A stretch of DNA of 6,275 nucleotides from Paracoccaceae bacterium. Its GTDB lineage: Bacteria; Pseudomonadota; Alphaproteobacteria; Rhodobacterales; Rhodobacteraceae. Shown here piece after piece: positions 1 to 5,857 of this stretch (the first letter of the stretch is position 1; each line of letters begins with the position of its first letter). The position numbers and the translations under genes were made by a program. The notes beneath the pieces were generated by a model. The model made no database searches. It was not told the DNA's origin and worked only from the letters and a program-made list of their open reading frames with translations. The stretch lies in the NCBI GenBank assembly GCA_012036325.1, contig JAAUPC010000213.1, positions 1 through 6,275 on the forward strand, written 5' to 3'.

Positions 1-301
1 TCCAGATCGCGCACCGCCTCGGCCAAGACGTCGCGCGGCAGGCTTTCAATCACCTCTTCCCGGATCGCTTCCGAGATTTCGGAAGGATGTCCCCATCAAT
101 CTCATGCGACCAAAGCCGTAGGAGGGCGCGCCGGTCCGTCCCGCCGATCTGCTCCAGAAGGTCGGCAATGTCAGCGGCGTGCAGGGGATCCAGAAGCGCA
201 TCGATGGCCGCACTGTCCCCCGCCTCGACCGCGCGCAGAACGGCGTCGATCCGGTCCTGGTCCAGCACGTCTTCGTCCGGGTCCGTCAGTTGCTCTGCCA
301 T
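1..301 (-). CDS. mgtE: Magnesium transporter MgtE, N-terminal part, frameshifted and cut by window edge
   Basis: This is the start of an MgtE-family Mg2+ channel/transporter of the inner membrane. Only the cytoplasmic N domain is in the window: residues 15-28 (DQDRIDAVLRAVEA), then HAADIADLLEQ (41-51) and RRALLRLW (57-64), which are typical of the MgtE_N domain. The CBS pair and membrane part lie beyond position 1. The ATG is at 299-301, with a G-run (GGGGG) just upstream. As written, the frame stops at 50-52 after about 83 residues, with a non-family tail. Moving one base at about 83-85 restores SEISEAIREEVIESLPRDV and then LAEAVRDL, which stays open to position 1 and fits MgtE. One base therefore appears to be missing after the CT of the leucine codon at residue 73. 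This is either sequencing error or a real mutation. It is divergent from guaD. Confidence 0.9.
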
Positions 302-429
302 GCTGCCCCCGAAACCCTGCCAATTGCCCTTACCTTAGCGAAAGCTGTTTCAGCGAAACAGGGCCAAAGGCAAATTTACCCAAGCGGTTAAACGCCGTAG
401 GCTAGCGTGGCAGGAACAGGGGCGATGGA
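302..429. promoter_or_regulatory. Divergent mgtE/guaD intergenic region with a perfect 7-bp dyad
   Basis: This 128-base gap must hold the promoters of both divergent genes. The clearest structure is an inverted repeat: CTGTTTC at 345-351, AGC, GAAACAG at 355-361. AGCGAAA is also repeated directly at 337-343 and 352-358. It could be an operator or a leader hairpin for mgtE. I see no extended fold that would support a magnesium riboswitch (M-box or mgtA type). Confidence 0.45.
375..403 (+). promoter_or_regulatory. Possible guaD promoter
   Basis: TTTACC at 375-380 (4 of 6 to TTGACA) and TAGGCT at 398-403 (3 of 6 to TATAAT) are 17 bases apart. They are placed so that transcription would start about 20 bases upstream of the guaD ATG. 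The match is weak and rests on spacing more than on sequence. Confidence 0.25.
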
Positions 430-1707
430 ATGGCCGATCTACTTCTGGGGCAGGTGCTCCGCTTTCAGGGCGACCCGTTTGACAGCCCGGATGCTGCCCA
501 ACCCCTGACTCACGGCGCGGTGCTGGTGGATGGCGGCCGCATCCTGGCCGTGGGCGATGCCGCCAGGTTGCGCGCCGAAGCCCCCGCCGCACGGGTGCAT
601 GACTACGGGCAAAAGCTGATCTCGGCCGGGTTTGTCGATGCCCATGTCCACTACCCCCAGACAGCCATCATCGCGTCTTGGGGCAAACGGCTGATCGACT
701 GGCTGAACACCTACACCTTCCCCGAAGAGATGCGGTTCAGTGACCGCGCCTATGCCGACACCATCGCCAACCGCTACCTTGATCTGGTGCTGGCGCGCGG
801 CACGACCACGGTCTGCACCTATGCCACGATCCACATGGAAAGCGTGGATGCCATCTTTACCGCCGCCCAGGTCCGCGGCATGCGCGTCTTTGCCGGGAAA
901 ACCTGCATGGACCGCAACGCCCCCGAAGGCCTGCGCGATACCGCCCGTTCCGCCTATGACGACAGCAAGGCCCTTTTGCAGCGCTGGCACGGGGTAGACC
1001 GCCTGTCTTATGTCATCACGCCGCGCTTTTCGCCCACTTCCACGCCGGAACAGCTGCAGGCCCTCGGTGCCCTCTGGCGCGAATACCCTGATTGCCTGAT
1101 GCAGACCCACCTTTCCGAACAGCTGGACGAAATCGCCTGGGTCAAGGACCTTTTCCCCCAGTCCCGCGACTATCTGGATACCTATGAGGCGCAGGGCCTT
1201 CTCCGTGAAGGTGCCGTCTACGGCCATGCCATCCACCTGACCGACCGTGAGCGCGCTCGCCTGATCGAGGCAGGCGCTTCCCTGGTCCACTGCCCGACCT
1301 CGAATACCTTCATCGGTTCGGGTCTTTTCGACATGTCCCTCGCCAGATCCTTGCGCGTGGGCCTTGCCACCGACACCGGCGGCGGCTCCTCCTTCTCCAT
1401 GCTCCGCACCATGGCCGCGGCTTATGAGGTTGCCCAACTGCGCGGCCAGTCCCTGCATCCGTCGCAGCTTTGGTGGCTGGCCACCCAAGGCTCCGCCCGC
1501 GCGCTAAAGGCTGAAGACAAGATCGGCAACATCGCCGCGGGGCTTGAGGCGGATCTGGTGGTGATCGACCTCGCCTCCACTCCCGCCATTGCCCAAGCCT
1601 CGGCCCGGGCTGAAGACATGTGGCAGGCGCTTTTCCCGACGATCATGATGGGCGATGACCGTGCCATCGCAGAGGTCTGGGTGAACGGCAAGCACCTCGG
1701 GGGCTGA
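430..1707 (+). CDS. guaD: Guanine deaminase
   Basis: This 425-residue zinc amidohydrolase converts guanine to xanthine and ammonia in purine salvage and catabolism, in the cytoplasm. The family metal site is complete: DAHVHYPQT gives H72 and H74, QTHLSEQLDE gives H227, YGHAIHLTD gives H266, and ATDTGGGSSFSM gives D315. PRFSPTSTPEQ (198-208), HCPTSNTFIGSGLFD (287-301) and the SWGKRLIDWLNTYTFPEE region (83-100) are characteristic of guanine deaminase rather than of other amidohydrolases. Length is usual for bacterial GuaD. The ATG at 430 is preceded by AGGGG at 418-422 with seven bases between. The frame is unbroken, unlike the second purine deaminase in this window. It is divergent from mgtE and convergent with rraB. 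The xanthine dehydrogenase that would use the product is not in the window. Confidence 0.96.
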   Translation: MADLLLGQVLRFQGDPFDSPDAAQPLTHGAVLVDGGRILAVGDAARLRAEAPAARVHDYGQKLISAGFVDAHVHYPQTAIIASWGKRLIDWLNTYTFPEEMRFSDRAYADTIANRYLDLVLARGTTTVCTYATIHMESVDAIFTAAQVRGMRVFAGKTCMDRNAPEGLRDTARSAYDDSKALLQRWHGVDRLSYVITPRFSPTSTPEQLQALGALWREYPDCLMQTHLSEQLDEIAWVKDLFPQSRDYLDTYEAQGLLREGAVYGHAIHLTDRERARLIEAGASLVHCPTSNTFIGSGLFDMSLARSLRVGLATDTGGGSSFSMLRTMAAAYEVAQLRGQSLHPSQLWWLATQGSARALKAEDKIGNIAAGLEADLVVIDLASTPAIAQASARAEDMWQALFPTIMMGDDRAIAEVWVNGKHLGG

Positions 1708-1727
1708 GAATTTTCGCAGAAAATTCT
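1707..1727. terminator. Perfect 9-bp hairpin between convergent guaD and rraB
   Basis: AGAATTTTC (1707-1715), loop GCA, GAAAATTCT (1719-1727) form a perfect inverted repeat that begins on the last base of the guaD stop codon. It lies in the 39-base gap between two convergent genes and can fold on both strands, so a bidirectional terminator is the likely role. The AT-rich stem and lack of a long T tail make it an atypical intrinsic terminator. I recall similar GAATTTTC/GAAAATTC palindromes after genes in Rhodobacteraceae. Confidence 0.6.
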
Positions 1728-1746
1728 TGGTCTTCCCGCCATATGG

Positions 1747-2064
1747 TCAGTCGGCCAACTCCCACCCATCCGGGTAGAAATCATGCTTCAGCGCGATCGA
1801 GGTCGCGATACGTTCATAATGCCAGATATCCTCGGCCGTGACCGGGATCGGCCCGATCGAGGCGATGAGCGTCTCACCATCCTTGGCGCGCTTGGTCTGG
1901 AACCCTTCCAGCCGCAGGGCGCGTTCCAGCGCGGGCCAGCTTGCGTCCAGCTCTTCGATGAAGAACGCGTACTCGACCACCGCCGTTTTCGGCAGGCTGA
2001 CCCCCTTCGACTGTTTGAAGGTGTCATAGGTCTCGCGGCGCTGCGCTTCGAAATTGTGGTCCAT
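1747..2064 (-). CDS. rraB: Regulator of ribonuclease E activity B (RraB family)
   Basis: This 105-residue acidic protein resembles the RraB family. In Escherichia coli, RraB binds RNase E and changes degradosome composition and the set of RNAs cut. Visible features are an N-terminal helix (QRRETYDTFKQSK, 8-20), a strand VVEYAFFIE (29-37), the helix WPALERALRLEGF (43-55), and the C-terminal HDFYPDGWELAD (94-105), which fits the family's YDGW-type ending. It is shorter than the roughly 138-residue E. coli protein, as alphaproteobacterial forms I recall are. The start chosen is the ATG at 2062-2064, because AAGGAG lies six bases upstream. An upstream in-frame ATG at 2134-2136 would add 24 unconvincing residues. 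It lies 56 bases downstream of the secreted-protein gene on the same strand, so cotranscription is possible. Family call is from memory of the motif pattern. Confidence 0.83.
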   Translation of the reverse strand: MDHNFEAQRRETYDTFKQSKGVSLPKTAVVEYAFFIEELDASWPALERALRLEGFQTKRAKDGETLIASIGPIPVTAEDIWHYERIATSIALKHDFYPDGWELAD

Positions 2065-2070
2065 CGGGGT

Positions 2071-2076
2071 CTCCTT
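2071..2076 (-). promoter_or_regulatory. Ribosome binding site that sets the rraB start
   Basis: AAGGAG on the minus strand, six bases before the ATG at 2064. This strong Shine-Dalgarno match decides for the shorter 105-residue protein over the longer in-frame reading. Confidence 0.8.
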
Positions 2077-2120
2077 GGGCAAGGTTCTACCCCATGCCCC
2101 CCCGCACCGCCAGCCGCCCG

Positions 2121-2699
2121 CTACATCCGGGTGCAAAAGCCCCGCTCAAAGGCTGCATCCCAGGTCCAATCGCTGGCGTTCAAGGCCTCGAACCCCACCG
2201 GCTCCAGCGTGCGTTGCTGACCGTTTTCGATGCTGACCATGTTCCACAGGTCCACGTCGCATTCATAGGCGAAAGGCTCGCCTCCCGGATTGTAGAACTT
2301 GGACAGGTGGTAATAGCCCACTACGGTATACTGGTTGTCGAGGTACTGTATCTGCACGACCGACCGACCCTCGGCATCTTCATCGGCGAATTCGGTGACG
2401 ACCTGCAGGATGCTGCCCTGACCACTGTCATAGACCTCCAGCTCTTGCCGGGTGGCAAAGGCGCCCAGCGCGATCTGGTCATTGTCGAATTCCGGGTCGC
2501 CCGAAGCCTTTGGCACCCCGTCCAGCGCCCCGCCCCAGATCCGCAGCCGGGCCTTGTCCTTAGTCGGGCTGAGTTGGGCACGAAAGTAGAACCCCTCGTT
2601 CGACGGGCCCGCCCAGTTGCCCGTGGCCTCGGACAGAAGGGTTTGCGCGGTGACTGGCAGGGCAGCGGCGAGGGACATGGCAAGGGCAATCAGGCGCAT
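2121..2699 (-). CDS. Secreted protein of unknown function
   Basis: I do not recognise this 192-residue protein. It begins with a clear Sec signal peptide: MRL, a hydrophobic core IALAMSLAAALPV (4-16), and a likely cut at VTA|QT after residue 18, so it should act in the periplasm or outside the cell. The mature part is acidic, aromatic-rich and probably mostly beta: FYFRAQLSP (37-45), RLRIWGGALDG (51-61), LEVYDSGQGSILQVVTEF (87-104), VVQIQYLDNQYTVVGYYH (114-131). Two cysteines, C147 (AYECDVD) and C189 near the end, could form a disulfide. There is no membrane segment after the signal peptide and no lipobox. The start at 2699 is chosen over an in-frame ATG at 2741 because TGGAG lies seven bases upstream and the longer form would put 14 polar residues before the signal. 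It follows the 8-oxoguanine deaminase gene by 76 bases on the same strand. Confidence 0.85.
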   Translation of the reverse strand: MRLIALAMSLAAALPVTAQTLLSEATGNWAGPSNEGFYFRAQLSPTKDKARLRIWGGALDGVPKASGDPEFDNDQIALGAFATRQELEVYDSGQGSILQVVTEFADEDAEGRSVVQIQYLDNQYTVVGYYHLSKFYNPGGEPFAYECDVDLWNMVSIENGQQRTLEPVGFEALNASDWTWDAAFERGFCTRM

Positions 2700-2706
2700 T
2701 TGCAGG

Positions 2707-2724
2707 CTCCAGTTGGTGGACTGG
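2707..2724 (-). promoter_or_regulatory. Ribosome binding site within a short dyad, before the secreted-protein gene
   Basis: TGGAG (2707-2711, minus strand) is the likely Shine-Dalgarno site. Most of it lies in the inverted repeat CCAGT (2709-2713) / ACTGG (2720-2724) with a six-base loop, so a weak hairpin could hide it. A five-pair stem can occur by chance. Confidence 0.35.
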
Positions 2725-2775
2725 CGCGACCATGCCGTCAAACAAGGCCCGGCGAAAGGGCGGGAAAACCAGACG

Positions 2776-4115
2776 CTACCCCACCAGCCGCGCCGCCAGC
2801 CGGTTCTGCCGTTCGATCACCCGGCCAAGATCCAGCGTCACCATGTGCCCGTCGCGCACCACTTCGCGCCCCTTCGACGATCAGGTCGCGCACGCGGGTC
2901 GGGCCACAAAGGACAAGTGCGGCCACCGGGTCCCAGCTGCCCGCAGCCGCAATCCCCGAGACGTCCCAGATCGCCAGGTCCGCCCGTTTGCCCAGTTCGA
3001 TCGAGCCCAGGTCATCCCGCCCCAGCACCTGCGCGCCGCCAAGGGTGGCAATCTCCAGCGCCTCGCGCGCGCTCATTGCATCGGCCCCCTTGGCCACGCG
3101 TTGAAGAAGCAGCGCCATCCGCGCTTCAGCCACCAGGTTCCCGGCATCGTTAGAGGCGGATCCGTCCACCCCGAGCCCGACCTTCACGCCTGCATCCCGC
3201 ATCGACCGCACCGGCGCGATCCCAGAGCCAAGGCGACAATTCGAACACGGGCAATGGGCAACCCCGGTCCCCGACCGGGCAAAAAGATCAATTTCCGAAC
3301 CATCCAGCTTGACGCAATGGGCGTGCCAGACGTCATCGCCCGTCCAGCCAAGGTCTTCGGCATATTGCCCCGGGCGGCAGCCGAACTGGGTCAGGGAATA
3401 GGCGATATCCTCTTCATTTTCCGCCAGATGGGTGTGCAGCATCACCCCCTTGTCGCGCGCCAGAAGGGCGGCATCGCGCATCAGCCCCCGGCTGACGGAA
3501 AAGGGCGAACAGGGTGCCAACCCCACCCGCACCATGCCCGGGCGGGGGTCGGTGGAAGGCGTCCACCACCCGGATCATGTCGTTCAAAATCGCCGGTTCC
3601 GCCTCAACCAGGCTGTCGGGGGGCAGGCCACCGGCACTTTCCCCGATGCTCATCGCCCCCCGGGTGGGGTGAAAGCGCAGACCCACTTCGGCGGCGGCGT
3701 GGATCGTATCGTCAAGCCGCGCGCCATTGGGGTAAAGATAGAGGTGGTCCGAGGTCAGTGTGCAGCCCGACAAGGCCAGTTCCGCCAGCCCCACCTGGGC
3801 CGAGGTGAACATCTCCTCGGGCCCGAACCGCGCCCAGATCGGATATAGCGTCTTCAGCCAGCCGAAAAGAAGGGCATCCTGCCCGCCAGGCACCGCCCGG
3901 GTCAGGGTCTGGTACAGGTGGTGATGCGTGTTCACAAGGCCCGGGGTGACCACGCAGCCCTTGGCATGGATCACCCTGGCCCCCGGCGCGGTCAGCCCAT
4001 GCCCGACCGCCGTGATCACCCCGCCCGTAACCCTTACATCGGCCCCGGCCAGTTCGGCGCGGGTTGGATTCATGGTCACCACGACAGCGGCATTGCGGAT
4101 CAGGAGGTCAGACAT
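2776..4115 (-). CDS. 8-oxoguanine deaminase, carrying two one-base insertions
   Basis: This amidohydrolase resembles Pseudomonas PA0142, which deaminates 8-oxoguanine to urate. With two inserted bases removed it reads as 445 residues, normal for the family, ending at TAG 2776-2778. Reconstructed metal site: NTHHHLYQT gives H64 and H66, HTHLAENEED gives H229 with E232, HAHCVKLD gives H266, GVDGSASND gives D317. The run GLVNTHHHLYQTLTRA and LAPCSPFSVS match the 8-oxoguanine group as I remember it; related triazine or isoxanthopterin deaminases are the alternatives. Insertion 1 is at 3551-3552: removing one base gives AFHDPRPGMVRVGL. Insertion 2 is in the four-base run 2869-2872: removing one gives VEGREVVRDGHMVTLDLG and the short terminus. 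As written, the first frame runs to a stop at 3414 and the second from 3535 to 2738. The ATG at 4115 has AAAGGG upstream; an in-frame ATG at 4133 would add only MRKGCI. Confidence 0.88.
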
Positions 4116-4138
4116 GATGCACCCTTTGCGCACCCTTC

Positions 4139-4154
4139 GGTTTCATCGGAAACC
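4139..4154 (-). promoter_or_regulatory. Perfect hairpin in the 8-oxoguanine deaminase leader
   Basis: On the minus strand GGTTTC, loop CGAT, GAAACC form a perfect six-pair stem with a four-base loop, 23 bases upstream of the ATG at 4115. It lies between the candidate promoter and the ribosome binding site, so it could be an operator or a leader RNA structure. No known regulator is identified. Confidence 0.4.
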
Positions 4155-4205
4155 TGGCCGCCCGTCAGAAGGGAGAAGGGCACGGGGCGGCGCGCCAGAG
4201 TCATC

Positions 4206-4235
4206 AGCATAGCCATCGGGGCGGGGCAAAGGCAA
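4206..4235 (-). promoter_or_regulatory. Possible promoter of the 8-oxoguanine deaminase gene
   Basis: On the minus strand TTGCCT (4235-4230, 4 of 6) and TATGCT (4211-4206, 4 of 6) are 18 bases apart. A start near 4199 would give a leader of about 84 bases containing the 4139-4154 hairpin. Moderate match only. Confidence 0.35.
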
Positions 4236-4264
4236 GAAACCTTGCGCGCGGGGCCAGCGGCGCG

Positions 4265-4315
4265 GTGGGGGTTTTGCACCCCCACACCCCCGCAGAGTAT
4301 TTTTCAAAAGAGCAA
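4265..4315. repeat. Intergenic stem element of Rhodobacteraceae type, possible terminator
   Basis: GTGGGGG (4265-4271) and CCCCCAC (4279-4285) form a perfect seven-pair stem with loop TTTTGCA. It is followed by CCCCCGCAGAGTATTTTTC and AAAAGAGCAA. I recall very similar units (G-run hairpin, then CCCCGNNGTATTT) scattered between genes in many Rhodobacteraceae, so this is probably one copy of a dispersed element. It lies downstream of the phosphatase gene, where it may stop transcription. The T-run follows the stem on the plus strand, opposite to that gene. Confidence 0.55.
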
Positions 4316-4339
4316 GGCCAGGCCGATTGGATTGGCGGG

Positions 4340-5152
4340 TCAGCCGTTCAGCAGGGCCAAAGCCTCGGCATGGATTTCGCGGTTGGCGGCGGCCAGGATC
4401 TGGCCGCCATCCAGCGCGGGGCGGCCTTGCCAGTCGGTGACGATGCCACCCGCAGCCTCGATCAGCGCAATCGGGGCCTGCACGTCATAGGCCTGCAAGC
4501 CCGCCTCGATCACCAGGTCGATCTGCCCGGCGGCAATCAGCGCATAAGCATAGCAGTCGGTGCCATAGCGGACGAGCTTTGCCAGTGGGGCCACGCGGCG
4601 GAAGGCGGCACCCTCAGCCGGGGTGCCAACCTCGGGGAAGGTGCTGAAGAGAATGGCGTCCGTCAAAGGGCGCGGGCTGCGGGTGGCAAGCGGGCTGTCG
4701 CCTTGCGGGCCGCGCATCCGGGCGATACCAAGGCCACCCTCGAACCGTTCCCCGATATAGGGCTGGTCGATGATGCCATAAAGGACCCCCTTCTCTTCGC
4801 GGACCGAGATGAGCACCCCCCAGGTCGGCGTGCCGGAAAGGTAGCCGCGGGTGCCATCGATCGGGTCAAGGACCCAGGTCAGCCCAGAGGTACCGGTCTG
4901 GGTGCCAAACTCTTCGCCCAGGATCGCATCATCGGGACGGCGGCGGGCCAGGACCGCGCGCATCCGTTCCTCGGACAGCCGGTCAGCGGCGGTGACGGGA
5001 TCGAAGCGCCGGGTTTCCTTGGTGTCCGCGGCCAGATCACGGCTGCGGAAGTAGGACAGCGTCGCCACGCGGGCGACATCGGCCAATTCATGCGCCGTGG
5101 CGACAAGGTCTGCCGCCAAAGCCGAAGATACCCGCGCCACGTCTTCGCGCAT
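4340..5152 (-). CDS. hisN: Inositol monophosphatase family protein, probably histidinol-phosphatase
   Basis: This 270-residue Mg2+-dependent phosphatase belongs to the inositol monophosphatase family. The metal-binding signature is complete: FDPVTAADR (50-58), ILGEEFG (77-83) with E80 and E81, WVLDPIDGTRGYLSGTPTWG (93-112) with D96 and D99, and YDVQAPIALIEAAGG (222-236) with D223. The GTRGYLSGTPTWGVL stretch resembles the HisN histidinol-phosphatases of alphaproteobacteria, which do the penultimate step of histidine synthesis, more than true inositol or fructose phosphatases. That choice is inference. No other his gene is nearby. The ATG at 5150-5152 is preceded by AAGGGG with seven bases between. 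It lies 74 bases after the XRE regulator on the same strand and may share its transcript. The frame is intact. Confidence 0.87.
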   Translation of the reverse strand: MREDVARVSSALAADLVATAHELADVARVATLSYFRSRDLAADTKETRRFDPVTAADRLSEERMRAVLARRRPDDAILGEEFGTQTGTSGLTWVLDPIDGTRGYLSGTPTWGVLISVREEKGVLYGIIDQPYIGERFEGGLGIARMRGPQGDSPLATRSPRPLTDAILFSTFPEVGTPAEGAAFRRVAPLAKLVRYGTDCYAYALIAAGQIDLVIEAGLQAYDVQAPIALIEAAGGIVTDWQGRPALDGGQILAAANREIHAEALALLNG

Positions 5153-5171
5153 CGCCGAACCCCTTGCTGGT

Positions 5172-5217
5172 CAGGCCTTCTGGCCTGCCCCGAGGGCGCT
5201 AAAGGCCTCCGGGGGCA
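5172..5217. repeat. Overlapping hairpins between the XRE and phosphatase genes
   Basis: CAGGCC (5172-5177), loop TTCT, GGCCTG (5182-5187) is a perfect six-pair stem. A second fold pairs TGCCCC and GAGG (5186-5195) with CCTC (5206-5209) and GGGGCA (5212-5217), leaving a two-base bulge. The folds share bases 5186-5187. They fill most of the 74-base gap and could weaken or process the XRE-phosphatase transcript. No T tail is present. Confidence 0.4.
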
Positions 5218-5226
5218 AGGTCAAGA

Positions 5227-5589
5227 TCAGGCTGCTTCCGACAGCACGCGCGCAAGGTCGAAAAGGCGGCGGCGCTGCGCTTCGGGAATGGCGTAGTAGG
5301 AGCGCACCAGTTCCAGCGCTTCCTTGTCGGCCATCATGTCGCCCTGGGCCTGGGCGGCAGCAACCTGACCATCGGCAAGCCCTTCGAAGAAGAACGAGAT
5401 CGAGACCCCAAGCGCATCAGACACATCCCACAGCCGCGAGGCGCTGACCCGGTTCATCCCGGTTTCGTACTTCTGGATCTGCTGGAACTTGATTCCCACC
5501 TTGTCGGCAAGTTGTTGTTGCGTCATTCCAACCATCCAACGGCGGTGGCGGATACGTTTGCCGACATGGGCGTCAACAGGATGCTTCAT
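5227..5589 (-). CDS. XRE-family transcriptional regulator
   Basis: This 120-residue DNA-binding protein has a Cro/C1-type helix-turn-helix at about residues 11-68. The pair is TQQQLADKVG (23-32) followed by the recognition helix IKFQQIQKYETG (33-44), then RVSASRLWDVSDALGVSISFFFEG (47-70). The C-terminal half has a polar linker and the helix-forming EAQRRRLFDLARVLSEAA (103-120), likely for dimerisation. The IKFQQIQKYETG and NRVSASRLW pattern is that of a conserved alphaproteobacterial group that includes PraR/PhrR of rhizobia, as I remember it; which genes this member controls cannot be read from the sequence. The ATG at 5587-5589 has GGAG six bases upstream. It stands at the head of a minus-strand run with the phosphatase gene and is divergent from the quinone oxidoreductase across a long dyad-rich gap, which may be its own target. 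Confidence 0.9.
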   Translation of the reverse strand: MKHPVDAHVGKRIRHRRWMVGMTQQQLADKVGIKFQQIQKYETGMNRVSASRLWDVSDALGVSISFFFEGLADGQVAAAQAQGDMMADKEALELVRSYYAIPEAQRRRLFDLARVLSEAA

Positions 5590-5722
5590 ACTTCACTCCA
5601 AATTACAGTCGTCGGTCCCCTTACTAGGACGTAAGCAAGTTGCGTGCCAAAGTTTGCGCATGGAAGCTAAGCGCGGAAAAAATCTTTCGGTGGGCAAAAA
5701 CCTGTCCTTTTGGATAGGACCA

Positions 5723-5728
5723 ATTATA
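5723..5728 (-). promoter_or_regulatory. Consensus -10 hexamer facing the XRE gene
   Basis: TATAAT is perfect on the minus strand, about 134 bases upstream of the XRE ATG. No TTGACA-like box is found at 16-18 bases (CCCATC at 17), so activity would need an activator or is a chance match. The GTCCT/AGGAC dyad (5704-5720) begins three bases downstream, over the expected start point, which suits a repressor site. Confidence 0.3.
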
Positions 5729-5830
5729 CAGATGTGGAAAACACGGATGGGTTGTGCCATCCCGTACCCCATACGCGCCCTGGGGACAGTTTGCTCGCCT
5801 TAAACGCGAATTCCATTTTGCCATGCAAAT

Positions 5831-5857
5831 TGCGAATTTTCTTCGGAGAATGTCGCA
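5831..5857 (+). promoter_or_regulatory. UUCG-loop hairpin followed by a short T-run
   Basis: As plus-strand RNA, TGCGAATTTTC (5831-5841) pairs with GAGAATGTCGCA (5846-5857) as 11 pairs (one G-U) with a single bulged G at 5852, closing on the very stable C(UUCG)G tetraloop. TTTT follows at 5858-5861. On the other strand the loop is the ordinary CGAA, so the plus strand is the likely RNA sense. It could end a small RNA or a leader transcript ahead of the quinone oxidoreductase gene, whose ATG is 154 bases downstream. Confidence 0.45.

Noticed and set aside
302..345. Magnesium riboswitch upstream of mgtE
   Set aside because: The leader is too short and has only one simple dyad; no M-box-like set of helices is visible.
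439..1488. A long minus-strand reading of 349 residues inside guaD
   Set aside because: It is the antisense shadow of a high-GC gene; the plus-strand protein has full catalytic motifs.
2094..3808. Long plus-strand readings rich in Pro, Arg and Ala opposite the minus-strand genes
   Set aside because: Composition is typical of antisense frames in GC-rich DNA, with no domains, and each lies opposite a recognised gene.
2738..4133. Two separate overlapping minus-strand genes, 3414-4133 and 2738-3535
   Set aside because: They are the two halves of one amidohydrolase. Removing one base at 3551-3552 joins them, and together they supply a single complete metal site.
4265..5296. A plus-strand reading of 343 residues opposite the phosphatase
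   Set aside because: It starts inside the intergenic hairpin and mirrors the phosphatase gene; no family likeness.
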